Assembly (NCBI GenBank): GCA_017507805.1
Contig: JAFWAC010000014.1
Location: 1 to 64,000, forward strand
Direction of reading: 5' to 3'
Length of the DNA stretch: 64,000 nt
Source: Clostridia bacterium
GTDB lineage: Bacteria; Bacillota; Clostridia; Oscillospirales; Acutalibacteraceae
Shown here: piece after piece, positions 38,369 through 48,163 of the stretch
Layout: every line of letters begins with the position of its first letter
How positions within the stretch are numbered: the stretch's first letter is position 1
The notes under the pieces: model-generated
Told to the model about the DNA's origin: nothing
What the model saw: only the letters and a program-made list of their open reading frames with translations
The model's database searches: none
Translations under genes and position numbers: made by a program

Positions 38369-41206
38369 ATGAACCAACTTAAAAGATATGTATCGACAGT
38401 TTTAGTTGCTTGCTTTTGTTTGTCTGTCTTTGCGGGAATATCCGTAAGGGCGGAGGGGCAGAGCCTGTCAGATAACCTAAGCGGTACATATTCCGCCTCT
38501 GTTTCCACCTATGAGCAGTATCTTGCGGAAATTTCGGATAAAGATGCCTTGACAGAGGAGATAAAGCTCGATTTGTCAACAGCAGAGCTTTCGGGCGAAG
38601 GTGTTGCAAAAACTGACGGGGGCATTGAATGGAGACAAAGCGGCAATAAAGCGACCTTCCGTTTTTCGGTAAAAACAGCAGGAAATGCAAATATAAATGT
38701 GATTTACAGTAATATATCAGAAATTAATGTTAATAAAATCACCTTTGATGTTTATCTTGACGGAGAGCAGCTTTTCAATACTATGGCAGGTGTGGTTTTT
38801 CCGCGCTGGTTTGAATCCTCCGAAATCACTCAGGACGAAAGAGGAAACGATATTTCGGAAGAGCTTACCGTTAATAAAGCTGATATGGAGGAAAGGGTTT
38901 ACGCTTCCGACCTGTATCAGCCCGACCCGATGCTTCTCTATTTTTCGGCAGGGGAGCACACCTTGACCTTTGTTGGTGATAATACCGATGTGCTGATAAA
39001 GGAAATCACAGTTTGCCCGCCTGAAAAGCCTGACAACTATGAGGATGTTTTGAAGAAGCATCAAAATAACGGCGTTAAAATTGTGGAGGATTATTTCGAT
39101 AAAATTCAGGGTGAAAATACATATCTTGTCTCCTCGCAAAATCTTATTGCCGGAATGGATAGGGGAGACAGCTCCTCTGAGCCTAACGATTATTATGCCT
39201 TAAAGCTTAATATGATAGGCGGTTCTACCTGGAAATCTAACCGCGAGACCGTTAAATGGATGGTTAATGCGGACAGGGAAGGGCTTTATAGGCTTACCTT
39301 TAAAAGCCGTCAAAATCAAAAGGACGGTTTCATATCCTCTCGCAGACTCAGAATTAACGGGGAAATTCCCTTTGAGGAATGTAGATCAATTACTTTTTCT
39401 TACAATACCGATTGGGAAATGAAAACCTTGGGTGACAGTGAGGGTAATCCTTACTATTTCTACCTCAGAGAGGGCGAAAATATTATTTCTCTTGAAACGG
39501 TTCCCGGTGAGCTTTCAGAGTTTGCTTACGAGGTTGACGAGATAGTTCTCAGCCTCAACAAGGTTTACCGCCAGATTATTATGGTTGTGGGAACTAATAT
39601 TGACAAATACCGTGACTATGACCTGTTTAAAGAAATTCCCGGTATAGAGGAAATTTTTAAGGAAAATCTGGCGAGGGTTAAAGAGGTCAGAAGGAAAATA
39701 GGCGAAGCAGGTGTTCAAACCGGTAGTGAAATGGTTGTGTTTGACAGTGTTATAACCCTGCTTGAGCTGTTTTTGGCTGATGACGAAAATATCCCCTCCC
39801 GCGTAGAAACGCTTAATTCCTATGCGGCGGATTTGGCTACCTGGAGCTTTGAAACGGTTGAACAGCCCTTGGCAATCGATTACTTTTTGTTTACAGGCAA
39901 GGAAAACGAATTGCCCAAGGCAAACGCCGGCTTCTTTAAAAATCTCAAATATGAGTTTTTGAAGCTTTTGGCATCCTTCCAAAGTGATTACGGAGTTGTA
40001 GGCGATTTGTCCGATTCAGAGGATAAGCTTCTTGTATGGGTTGGCTCAGGCAGTGAACAGATGTCAATACTCAAAAATATGGCAAGCTCTGAATTCACAG
40101 CTAAAACAGGAATAGAGGTTGAGGTTGCCCTTGCCGGAACGAGCGTTTCAAGAGCCCTGATGGCTGATAAGGCACCCGATGTTGCCCTGCAGCAGGCAGG
40201 TGACCTTCCTATGGATTTAGGGTACAGAAATTCTGCCATTGACTTAACTCAGTTTGAGGATTTCAAGGAGGTAGAGGGCTGGTTTATGCCGGGCTCATTA
40301 GTGCCTTATATGATAGGTGATGCCTGCTACGGTCTGCCTTGTACACAAAGTTTCGAAATGCTGTTTGTAAGAACCGATGTGTTTGAAAGTCTGGGACTTA
40401 AGGTTCCGACAACCTGGGATGAATTTTATGCTATCCTGCCTATACTGCAATTTAACAATTTTGAAATAGGTCTGGGCGGCGGTTCAACCACATTTTCGAG
40501 CCTTTTAAAGCAGAATGATTTGTCACTTTTCAAGGCAGACCGTACAGGTACTGATGTTGCAAGTGATTTGGCTGCAACTGTTTGTCGCCAATGGACAGAA
40601 TTCTTTACCAAGTACGATTTTCCGCTTACACTTAATTTTTATAACCGCTTCAGAAGCGGTGAGGTGCCCATAGGAACCTCGGTTTATACTTTAGCCGCCC
40701 AGCTTGATACGCTTGCTCCCGAAATCAGGGGAATGTGGGCGATGTATCCGATGATTGGTACCGTTAAAGAGGACGGCACTGTTGATAACAGTCAGGCTCC
40801 GTTAGGTGACGGCTACGGTTCAACCGCCGTTTTACTTAACGAGGAAAGCAAAGAGCAATCGTGGGAGTTTTTAAAGTGGTTCCTTTCGGAGGATACTCAG
40901 GCAGAGTACGGTAATAAAATCGAGGCGCGCTTAGGCGTTGTTGACCGAGTTCCAACCTCAAATGTTGCCGCCTTTAAGAGACTTGGATGGTCGGCGGAAA
41001 CCCGTGAGGTGCTTTTGGAGCAATGGTCAAAGCAAAGACCAACGGTTGTGGTTCCGGGTCACTACTATGTTACAAGGCATCTTAACAATGCCTTCCGTGC
41101 GATAGTTTACAGCAACGAAAATCCCACACACACCTTAAAAATTTACAGCCAGAAAATAGATCGGGAAATAAAGCGGAAACTCCAAGAGTTTTCCATTTAT
41201 CAATAA
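38369..41206 (+). CDS. Very large ABC sugar-binding protein with N-terminal beta domains
   Basis: 945 residues, about twice the usual size. A signal peptide (1-28, no lipobox) is followed by two carbohydrate-binding-module-like beta regions (about 80-215 and 255-395), a helical segment (about 395-540), and from about residue 552 a family-1 solute-binding domain: LLVWVGSG, TGIEVEV, YGLPCTQSFEMLFVRTDVF and PTTWDEF. It presumably binds a glycan outside and hands it to the two permeases encoded next. With no lipobox, how it stays at the surface is unclear. Confidence 0.85.
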   Translation: MNQLKRYVSTVLVACFCLSVFAGISVRAEGQSLSDNLSGTYSASVSTYEQYLAEISDKDALTEEIKLDLSTAELSGEGVAKTDGGIEWRQSGNKATFRFSVKTAGNANINVIYSNISEINVNKITFDVYLDGEQLFNTMAGVVFPRWFESSEITQDERGNDISEELTVNKADMEERVYASDLYQPDPMLLYFSAGEHTLTFVGDNTDVLIKEITVCPPEKPDNYEDVLKKHQNNGVKIVEDYFDKIQGENTYLVSSQNLIAGMDRGDSSSEPNDYYALKLNMIGGSTWKSNRETVKWMVNADREGLYRLTFKSRQNQKDGFISSRRLRINGEIPFEECRSITFSYNTDWEMKTLGDSEGNPYYFYLREGENIISLETVPGELSEFAYEVDEIVLSLNKVYRQIIMVVGTNIDKYRDYDLFKEIPGIEEIFKENLARVKEVRRKIGEAGVQTGSEMVVFDSVITLLELFLADDENIPSRVETLNSYAADLATWSFETVEQPLAIDYFLFTGKENELPKANAGFFKNLKYEFLKLLASFQSDYGVVGDLSDSEDKLLVWVGSGSEQMSILKNMASSEFTAKTGIEVEVALAGTSVSRALMADKAPDVALQQAGDLPMDLGYRNSAIDLTQFEDFKEVEGWFMPGSLVPYMIGDACYGLPCTQSFEMLFVRTDVFESLGLKVPTTWDEFYAILPILQFNNFEIGLGGGSTTFSSLLKQNDLSLFKADRTGTDVASDLAATVCRQWTEFFTKYDFPLTLNFYNRFRSGEVPIGTSVYTLAAQLDTLAPEIRGMWAMYPMIGTVKEDGTVDNSQAPLGDGYGSTAVLLNEESKEQSWEFLKWFLSEDTQAEYGNKIEARLGVVDRVPTSNVAAFKRLGWSAETREVLLEQWSKQRPTVVVPGHYYVTRHLNNAFRAIVYSNENPTHTLKIYSQKIDREIKRKLQEFSIYQ

Positions 41207-41222
41207 AAGGAGGAAAGGTTAA

Positions 41223-42134
41223 ATGCGCAAGGATTTGTTTTTGCACAATCTGAAAAAGGCAAGAGACAACAAGGTTTGCTATTTGATGGTATTTCCTTTC
41301 CTGCTTTTCTTTCTCGCTTTCACAATTATACCGGTTGTAGCTTCGTTTTTTCTGAGCTTTACCAATTACAATATGCTTGAGTCCGCAAGATTTGTGGGCA
41401 TTGAAAACTACATAAGAATGTTTCTTGACGATGATGTATTTATAAAGGCATTGTCAAATACAATTATATTCGCAGTTGTAACAGGCCCTATAAGCTATTT
41501 TGCATGTCTTATTTTTGCATGGCTTATTAATGAGCTTTCTCCCACTGTCAGGGCAATTTTGACCTTCGTGTTTTATGCCCCCACAATGTCCGGCTCACTT
41601 TATGTTATATGGGCATTTATTTTCAGCGGCGACTCCTATGGCTTGCTTAATTCCTTTTTGCAAACATTGGGTGTTGTCTCAGAGCCGGTTCAATGGCTTA
41701 CCGATACCAAAACACTCGTTACCTGTGTAATGGTGGTTTCTGTCTGGGCAAGCCTGGGCGCCTCCTTCCTGTCATTTATAGCCGGCTTCCAGACGATTGA
41801 CACCTCTGTTTATGAGGCTGCCGCTATTGACGGAATACGCAACCGTGTTGAGGAGCTTGTGCGTATAACCCTGCCGCTGATGGGACCTCAGCTTATGTTC
41901 GGTGCGGTTATGCAAATAGCTGGCGCATTCGGCGCAGGCGGTATTTCACAGGCATTGTGCGGATATCCCACGACCGATGACGCGGGTACGACCTTGGTGC
42001 TTTTGATAAGTGATTTGGGTACCGAGCGTTATGAAATGGGTTATGCGTGCGCTATGTCGTTTGTTCTGTTTGCCCTTATGATTTTGGTAAACAATATCAT
42101 ACAAACCGTCATCAGGAAGCACGCAAGCACTTAA
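41223..42134 (+). CDS. Sugar ABC transporter permease (MalF/UgpA type)
   Basis: 303 residues, six membrane segments, and the EAA loop YEAAAIDGIRNRVEELVRITLP that docks the ATPase. It pairs with the permease encoded next to form the membrane channel of the first importer. AGGAGG precedes the ATG. Confidence 0.93.
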   Translation: MRKDLFLHNLKKARDNKVCYLMVFPFLLFFLAFTIIPVVASFFLSFTNYNMLESARFVGIENYIRMFLDDDVFIKALSNTIIFAVVTGPISYFACLIFAWLINELSPTVRAILTFVFYAPTMSGSLYVIWAFIFSGDSYGLLNSFLQTLGVVSEPVQWLTDTKTLVTCVMVVSVWASLGASFLSFIAGFQTIDTSVYEAAAIDGIRNRVEELVRITLPLMGPQLMFGAVMQIAGAFGAGGISQALCGYPTTDDAGTTLVLLISDLGTERYEMGYACAMSFVLFALMILVNNIIQTVIRKHAST

Positions 42135-42150
42135 AAGGAGGGTAAACAGT

Positions 42151-43023
42151 ATGCGTATTCGTCTTTCAAAGGAAAAGTCGGGTTCGGGTGTAATCCGTTC
42201 CGGCGGCGGAAGTGCTGTGGTTTTTATAATACTGTTAGTCAGCGCGCTGTTTATGCTGCTGCCCTTCTATTATGCAATCGTGCAGTCACTCAAACCTATG
42301 CAGGAAATTTTCGCTTTTCCACCTAAATTTTATGTAAGAAATCCAACCCTTAGCAATTATAAAAGCTTAATGCAGCTTACAAACAGTATGTGGATACCCT
42401 TTTGGCGTTATGTTTTCAACAGTGTATCCCAAACAGCAATAGGAACTGTGCTTATTATTATAATTTCCTCTTTGGCGGCTTTCCCTTTGGCAAAGTGCGA
42501 CTTTCCGGGAAGAAATCTCATATTTAAAACGGTAGTAACCTCACTGCTTTTTGTGGGTCCCATTACAGCCGTTCCGGCATTTATCGTTATAGCCAAATTA
42601 GGTCTTTATAATACATATCTTGCCTTGATCGTTCCATCACTTGCTTCCTCGCTGGGACTGTTCCTGATGAAAAACTTTATGGAACAGCTTAACGATTCTC
42701 TTATCGAGTCGGCTAAGATTGACGGCGCAGGGTTAGTTACGATTTATTACAGAATAGTAATGCCGCTTACAAAGCCTGCCTGGATTACGGTTATGATACT
42801 GACCATTCAAAGCCTTTGGGGCGGTGCAGGTAACGGATATATATATGACGAGCAGTTAAAATCATTGCCTGTGGCTTTAAGTCAGATAACCGCATCCGGT
42901 ATGGCGCGTTCGGGCGCGAGTGCCGCTGCGGGCGTGGTTTTGATGATACCGCCCTTTATATTCTTTGTTCTCTCACAAAGAAATGTTGTTCAGACGATGG
43001 CAAATGCCGGAATTAAGGAATGA
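42151..43023 (+). CDS. Carbohydrate ABC transporter permease (MalG type)
   Basis: 290 residues, six membrane segments, EAA loop IESAKIDGAGLVTIYYRIVM. Second channel subunit of the first importer. GGAGGG precedes the ATG. No ATPase gene is present in the cluster, so a shared MsmX-type ATPase encoded elsewhere is likely. Confidence 0.93.
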   Translation: MRIRLSKEKSGSGVIRSGGGSAVVFIILLVSALFMLLPFYYAIVQSLKPMQEIFAFPPKFYVRNPTLSNYKSLMQLTNSMWIPFWRYVFNSVSQTAIGTVLIIIISSLAAFPLAKCDFPGRNLIFKTVVTSLLFVGPITAVPAFIVIAKLGLYNTYLALIVPSLASSLGLFLMKNFMEQLNDSLIESAKIDGAGLVTIYYRIVMPLTKPAWITVMILTIQSLWGGAGNGYIYDEQLKSLPVALSQITASGMARSGASAAAGVVLMIPPFIFFVLSQRNVVQTMANAGIKE

Positions 43024-43033
43024 GGTGTAATTC

Positions 43034-44482
43034 TTGAAAAAATCAATAATTACGGTTTTGGTGCTTTGCCTGTGCCTGATTACTCCTGTAACTGCAAGCG
43101 CCGCGCCCTACACCTCATATTCCTATAACTCCCGGATAGGTGCGGTTGCGGCACCGAATTCGTTTGATGTTGACCGTGTTGTAAGGCTTCAGGATTACGG
43201 CTTCACAGCACTTAAAGCCGCAAAGGACTTTTATATGTCGGATGACGGCGTGCTTTATATTCTTGATTCCGGAAACAACCGACTGATAATCACCGACAGT
43301 GAGTTTTCATCCTTTACCGAGATTTCGCAGCTTAGCGGTAACAGCGAAAAGCTGACCTTTAAGGACGCATCGGGAATTTATGTCCGCAATAAAGAAAGTA
43401 TTTATATTGCTGACAGCGGAAACCGCCGTGTTATAGAGATTAACTCAAGGGGTGAGATTTTAAAGGAAATCACAAAGCCCACCTCTGCAACCTTTTCACA
43501 GACCATAGAGTTTATACCGAACAAGCTGGCAGGCGATGCGATTGATAACCTGTATGTCACCTGTACCGGTGTGTACGAAGGTGCGGTTATGTTTGATGCC
43601 GCCGGAGATTTTATGGGATATTACGGTGCGGCTAATGTTAATACAACAAGTAATGTTTTGCTCGATTACTTCTGGAAACAGTTTATGACTACCGAGCAAA
43701 AGGATGCAATGTCAAAGTATGTTCCTGCCGAGCTTTCCAGCCTTGATATAACCCCAAGCGGCTTTATCTTTTCAATAACCAACTCGGCGGTAAATTCTAT
43801 TACCGGACTTCGTGAGTCTATGGACACCGTATCCAAGCTCAATCCTAAGGGTAAAAATATTCTTAAGGCAACCATGACCGAAAAGGCAATGAAATTTCTG
43901 GCAGAGGACGGTAAATCTTTGAGATTTGTGGACGTTGTGGCAGACCAAGACCTTTTCTTTTATGTTTTGGATGACCAGCTTTGCCGTGTTTTGCAGTACG
44001 ATTCGGATATGAATTTGCTGAGCGCCTTTGGAGGTCAGGGCTTTGCGGAGGGACTTTTCAGAAAGCCCTCAGCAATTGAGCAGTTTGATGACCGGCTTTA
44101 TGTTTTAGACAGTGAAAAAAATTCCATAACAGTGCTTTGCGAGACCAAATTCGGCTCGACAGTGAGAGAGGCTGTAACCATATATCAAAACGGCAGCTAT
44201 GAAGCGGCAATTGAACCCTTTACAAAGGTTCTGGCAATGGATAATAACTACGAATTGGCGTATGTGGGTATAGGAAGTGCCCTTTACGGTCAGGGCGAGT
44301 ATAAAGAGGCTATGGAATACTTTAAAAAAGGGTATGACAGCGAGAAATACAATCAAGCCTTTGCAGAGTACCGCGTGGAGCTTATAAGAAATAATTTCAT
44401 ATATGTTGTTATCGCATTTGTTGCTTTGGCGCTGGCAATTATATTCGGCGGTATCCGAAAGCGAAAGAAAGGGAGAGGGTAG
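43034..44482 (+). CDS. Secreted NHL-type beta-propeller with TPR and membrane anchor
   Basis: 482 residues: signal peptide (1-23), NHL-like repeats (LYILDSGNNRLIIT, IYIADSGNRRVIEI, LYVLDSEKNSITVL), two TPR units (about 385-455), a C-terminal membrane helix (about 455-475) and a basic tail. The start is TTG 43034 with GAGGTG upstream. The propeller and TPR point to protein or glycan scaffolding on the outside of the membrane. Such proteins accompany DUF5696/Yip1/sugar-ABC clusters; their role there is unknown. Confidence 0.75.
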   Translation: MKKSIITVLVLCLCLITPVTASAAPYTSYSYNSRIGAVAAPNSFDVDRVVRLQDYGFTALKAAKDFYMSDDGVLYILDSGNNRLIITDSEFSSFTEISQLSGNSEKLTFKDASGIYVRNKESIYIADSGNRRVIEINSRGEILKEITKPTSATFSQTIEFIPNKLAGDAIDNLYVTCTGVYEGAVMFDAAGDFMGYYGAANVNTTSNVLLDYFWKQFMTTEQKDAMSKYVPAELSSLDITPSGFIFSITNSAVNSITGLRESMDTVSKLNPKGKNILKATMTEKAMKFLAEDGKSLRFVDVVADQDLFFYVLDDQLCRVLQYDSDMNLLSAFGGQGFAEGLFRKPSAIEQFDDRLYVLDSEKNSITVLCETKFGSTVREAVTIYQNGSYEAAIEPFTKVLAMDNNYELAYVGIGSALYGQGEYKEAMEYFKKGYDSEKYNQAFAEYRVELIRNNFIYVVIAFVALALAIIFGGIRKRKKGRG

Positions 44483-44485
44483 ACA

Positions 44486-45109
44486 ATGAATCGTAAAAAA
44501 TGGGTTTACCCCTTCTATAACATTCTGCATCCCTTTGAGGGTGTGGAGGAAATGCATTATTACCGCAGGCAATCTTTACCCATAGCGATTGTGATTTTCC
44601 TGTTTTATATGTTTATAGATATTTTTGCCGTGTGGTTCACAGGCCCTCAGTTTGACATTCAAAGCAGGGACGATATTAACCTTTTGAAAATTTTTGTGTT
44701 GAAAATAGCCCCTATTTTGCTTTGGTCGATTGCAAATTGGGCAATGTGTGTTCTCAATGAGGGAAAGGCAAAGTTTGTTGAAATTATTACGATTACAATG
44801 TATGCCTTTGTGCCGTATATAATAACGAAGTATGCCTACATAATATTTACCAACTTTCTCCTTGTGGAGGAGGGGACATTTATCACATGGATGGTGTTCG
44901 TGGGAATAGGCTTGAGTGTTATTATAATGGCAACCGAGCTTATGTATTACCATGAATATTCACTTTCCAAGGTGGTAGGCTCATCCCTGCTCACGGTTAT
45001 CGGCATGGTAATCATACTTTTCCTTGCATTCCTGCTGTTTACACTTTTCCAGCAAATAATCACAACCGTTCTCACGGTTTATAACGAAATATCAATTAGA
45101 CTTAAATAG
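44486..45109 (+). CDS. Yip1-family membrane protein
   Basis: 207 residues with five membrane segments (about 31-50, 70-90, 100-122, 130-152 and 165-195) and the Yip1-like start NILHPFEGVEEMHYYRR. It follows the propeller gene after 3 bases and precedes the DUF5696 gene, a repeated arrangement that suggests one membrane complex. Function unknown. Confidence 0.75.
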   Translation: MNRKKWVYPFYNILHPFEGVEEMHYYRRQSLPIAIVIFLFYMFIDIFAVWFTGPQFDIQSRDDINLLKIFVLKIAPILLWSIANWAMCVLNEGKAKFVEIITITMYAFVPYIITKYAYIIFTNFLLVEEGTFITWMVFVGIGLSVIIMATELMYYHEYSLSKVVGSSLLTVIGMVIILFLAFLLFTLFQQIITTVLTVYNEISIRLK

Positions 45110-45123
45110 AAAGGATGGTTGCT

Positions 45124-47265
45124 TTGAAGCGTATAATATTGTGCTTTGCGGTTATTGCGGCAATTGTTCTTTCTGTGACGGTTGCCGCCGTACCGGTATA
45201 CGGCGCGGGTGATTACACCCTTGAAAACGAAAGCTTTGTGCTTGACTTTGACGAGGAAAGCTGCGGCTTCACCGTGACCTCCAAGAAAAACGGGCTTGTG
45301 TGGTATAGCTCACCTGTGGATGCTTCGGGCTCTAAAGAGGATGAGATGCGGTCACTTATAGTGGTTGATTATACCGACACCGATACCTTTGAGCCGTATT
45401 CCTTAGACTCCTATTCGGAATGTGTTTTAATGGGGGATTACAGTGTTAAAAAGGCGGATAATTGCCTTACCGTTACTCTGAAGTTTGACTCCATTGATAT
45501 GACCGTTCCGCTTAAAATTTCCTTGGCCGAAGACGGCTTCAGATTTTCCCTTTTGACAGAGGAAATTGAAATCAAAGAAGAAAATGTTTGCATCAGATAT
45601 ATTTCTGTATTGCCCTATTTCGAGGCGGCGGCTCCCGAAACGGACGGTTACCTCTTTATTCCGGACGGCTCAGGCGCGCTAATCAGCTTTGCAGAAATTC
45701 CCGGAAGCACCAAGAATTACTCTGCCGAGGTTTACGGAACAGATTATGCCTACGAAAACCAAAACACAATGAAATTTGAAAATATCACCATGCCGGTATT
45801 CGGCGCAAAGCTTGGTGATAAAGCATATCTTGCGATTATTGAGGACGGCGCTGCAGAGTGCAGCCTTGAGGCGTATGCCAACAATCAGCGCACCAAATAC
45901 GCAAATGCCTACGCAAGGCTTTTGGTGGGTAAAACAGTAGATTTCAACATCAGCATTAATTCCACAACGGTTTTTGAAAAGCTACCGATTAAAAATTCAA
46001 ATGTAACTGTTTTTTATAATCTTTTAAGCGGTGACAATGCCGATTATACGGGTATGGCACTTTGCTACAGGGATTATCTTGAAGCAGAAGGCGGCTTTAC
46101 CGCAAAAAAAGACAGTGACACTGCGGTTTACCTTGATGTATATGCCGGTACAGTTACCAAAAAATCTGCATTTTTCTTTACCTATAACGGTTACACCGCG
46201 CTTACTACCGTTGATGAGTTAGCGGGTATGATTGAAAAGCTTCAGAAAAACGGAACTAAGGATATAAAAATAAGATACCTTAATTCCAATAAGAGTGAGG
46301 CATTTTCTAAAATAACAAGTAAAATTAAATTCGTAGGCGGTTTGAAGGGCGATATTTCCGATTTGGATGCCCTTAATAAAATCGATGGAGTTACGGTTTA
46401 TCCCGCCATCTCCAATCTCTGCACCTACACTAATGAAAATTATATTTTTTCCAAGGCTTCAAAGGGCGTGGAGGACCTTGCCGAAATAACCGTCCGCAAG
46501 TCGTTAAAGCTTAATGCCTTCGGAGATGTTTCGGGTGAGTCGGCTTATTTCTTAAAGCCCCGCCTTGTCAGCGCAAACCTTGAAAAAATATTCAGTCAGT
46601 TAAAGAAAAAGAATGTTTCGGGTATTGCTTTTTCAGATGTCGGAAACAGACTTTACACCGATTACAGCGGTAACGGCTGTAAAAAAGAAAAATTCAAAAA
46701 TTCTTTGACCGAGATTTTTGAAAATGCCTCCAAGAATACAAAGCTCTGCTTTGAGGACCCCAATATTTATGCCGCTAAATATGCTTCTGATATTGTGGGC
46801 GCGCCGGTTTCCTCCTCGGGCTACGATATATTTGACACCGATGTGCCCTTCTGGCAGATAGTAATGAGTAGGTTTAACACCTATTCCGGCGAGCTTTTAA
46901 ATGGTGTTTACACAAAGAAAAGCTTGCTAAAGGCGATTGAAACCAATACTAATCCCCGTTTTGTTGCAATGGAGAGGTATAACGATGTTCCTGCAAGCTC
47001 CGATTTGACTAAGTTTTACAGTGCTTCTTTAGACGCGCAAACCGAAGCTATTTCCGAGCTTTACACCGCGCTTTGTGAGCTTAACGCTAAAACAGAGGGC
47101 TCTGTCATAGCAGGTCATAGCTGTGTTGCCAAGCAGGTATTCTGCACCGAGTATGAAAACGGTACGGCTGTGTATGTAAACTATTCAGAAAAGGACTTCA
47201 CCTTGGCAGACGGAGCAACCGTTCCCGGCGGAGATTATACGGTAAAGGCGGTGGATAACAGATGA
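45124..47265 (+). CDS. Secreted DUF5696 protein, possible glycoside hydrolase relative
   Basis: About 713 residues from TTG 45124 (AAAGG eight bases upstream); ATG 45115 is the other choice but its site is too close. A signal peptide is followed by an N-terminal beta domain with YLFIPDGSGALISF. A middle region looks like a TIM barrel (YNGYTALTTVDELAGMI, ISGIAFSDVGNRLYTDY-like, FDTDVPFWQIVMS), and a C-terminal beta domain has ENGTAVYVNYSEKDF. That order resembles retaining glycosidases, but no catalytic pair can be named with certainty. It overlaps the next permease gene as ATGA. Confidence 0.7.
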   Translation: MKRIILCFAVIAAIVLSVTVAAVPVYGAGDYTLENESFVLDFDEESCGFTVTSKKNGLVWYSSPVDASGSKEDEMRSLIVVDYTDTDTFEPYSLDSYSECVLMGDYSVKKADNCLTVTLKFDSIDMTVPLKISLAEDGFRFSLLTEEIEIKEENVCIRYISVLPYFEAAAPETDGYLFIPDGSGALISFAEIPGSTKNYSAEVYGTDYAYENQNTMKFENITMPVFGAKLGDKAYLAIIEDGAAECSLEAYANNQRTKYANAYARLLVGKTVDFNISINSTTVFEKLPIKNSNVTVFYNLLSGDNADYTGMALCYRDYLEAEGGFTAKKDSDTAVYLDVYAGTVTKKSAFFFTYNGYTALTTVDELAGMIEKLQKNGTKDIKIRYLNSNKSEAFSKITSKIKFVGGLKGDISDLDALNKIDGVTVYPAISNLCTYTNENYIFSKASKGVEDLAEITVRKSLKLNAFGDVSGESAYFLKPRLVSANLEKIFSQLKKKNVSGIAFSDVGNRLYTDYSGNGCKKEKFKNSLTEIFENASKNTKLCFEDPNIYAAKYASDIVGAPVSSSGYDIFDTDVPFWQIVMSRFNTYSGELLNGVYTKKSLLKAIETNTNPRFVAMERYNDVPASSDLTKFYSASLDAQTEAISELYTALCELNAKTEGSVIAGHSCVAKQVFCTEYENGTAVYVNYSEKDFTLADGATVPGGDYTVKAVDNR

Positions 47266-48152
47266 AAAAGAAAAAAAGCGAATTAGCAGTGAGACAGGCT
47301 CGCAAGGGCTACGGCTTTATCGGTCTTTGGCTTTTCGGTATAATTTTCCTTTTCGGAATTCCGATAATTCAGTCCATGATTTACAGCTTTTCCGATGTAG
47401 GTATTGAGGTAGGCTATGTTGATGTTCAGTTTGTCGGTCTTGAAAATTACAAAAAGCTGTTATTCAAAAATACCGAGTATATTCCCGCCTTTTTCCCCAC
47501 GATAGGCAATGTTTTGATTGAGACGCCCATGATTATTTTCTTTAGCCTGTTTATGGCAATAATGCTCAACCAGAAATTCAAAGGCAGAATATTTTTCAGA
47601 GCAGTATTTTTCCTTCCTGTAATTATTGCGGGCGGTGTTGTTATGAATATCATCACTAATGACAGCTATTCGACCTCAATAGTTTCGGGTGCCCGTTCAT
47701 CTATGATGTTCCAATCGGTCGGTGTTGAGCAACTGCTTGGTAATCTGAATTTAAACAGTACCATCACAGAGCTTATTATCGAATATGTAAACGGAATATT
47801 CAACCTTGCGTGGCGCTCGGGAATACAGATGCTTATATTCCTTGCGGCGTTGCAGTCGGTACCGCCTCAGCTTTATGAGGTTTGTAAGGTTGAGGGCGCA
47901 AATTCCTGGGAAACCTTCTGGAAGGTTACCTTCCCGATGATTTCCTCAATGGTTCTGGTAAATGTAACCTATACCTTGGTCGATTTGTTCGGAGATTACT
48001 CTAACGAGATTTTGCAAATGATAACCTCCGCTTCGGAAAAAAGTCAGGTTGGTAACGCTTCGGCAATGGCATGGCTTTATTTCATGGTTTCATTCATCAT
48101 AATTATCGTTACATATTTCCTTATCAACCGCAAGGTTTGCTGGATGGATTAG
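47262..48152 (+). CDS. Sugar ABC transporter permease, second importer
   Basis: 296 residues, six membrane segments, EAA-like loop YEVCKVEGANSWETFWKVTFP. MalF-type partner of the permease encoded next. The start ATG overlaps the DUF5696 stop. Confidence 0.92.
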   Translation: MKKKKSELAVRQARKGYGFIGLWLFGIIFLFGIPIIQSMIYSFSDVGIEVGYVDVQFVGLENYKKLLFKNTEYIPAFFPTIGNVLIETPMIIFFSLFMAIMLNQKFKGRIFFRAVFFLPVIIAGGVVMNIITNDSYSTSIVSGARSSMMFQSVGVEQLLGNLNLNSTITELIIEYVNGIFNLAWRSGIQMLIFLAALQSVPPQLYEVCKVEGANSWETFWKVTFPMISSMVLVNVTYTLVDLFGDYSNEILQMITSASEKSQVGNASAMAWLYFMVSFIIIIVTYFLINRKVCWMD

Positions 48153-48163
48153 GAGGTGCCGCT

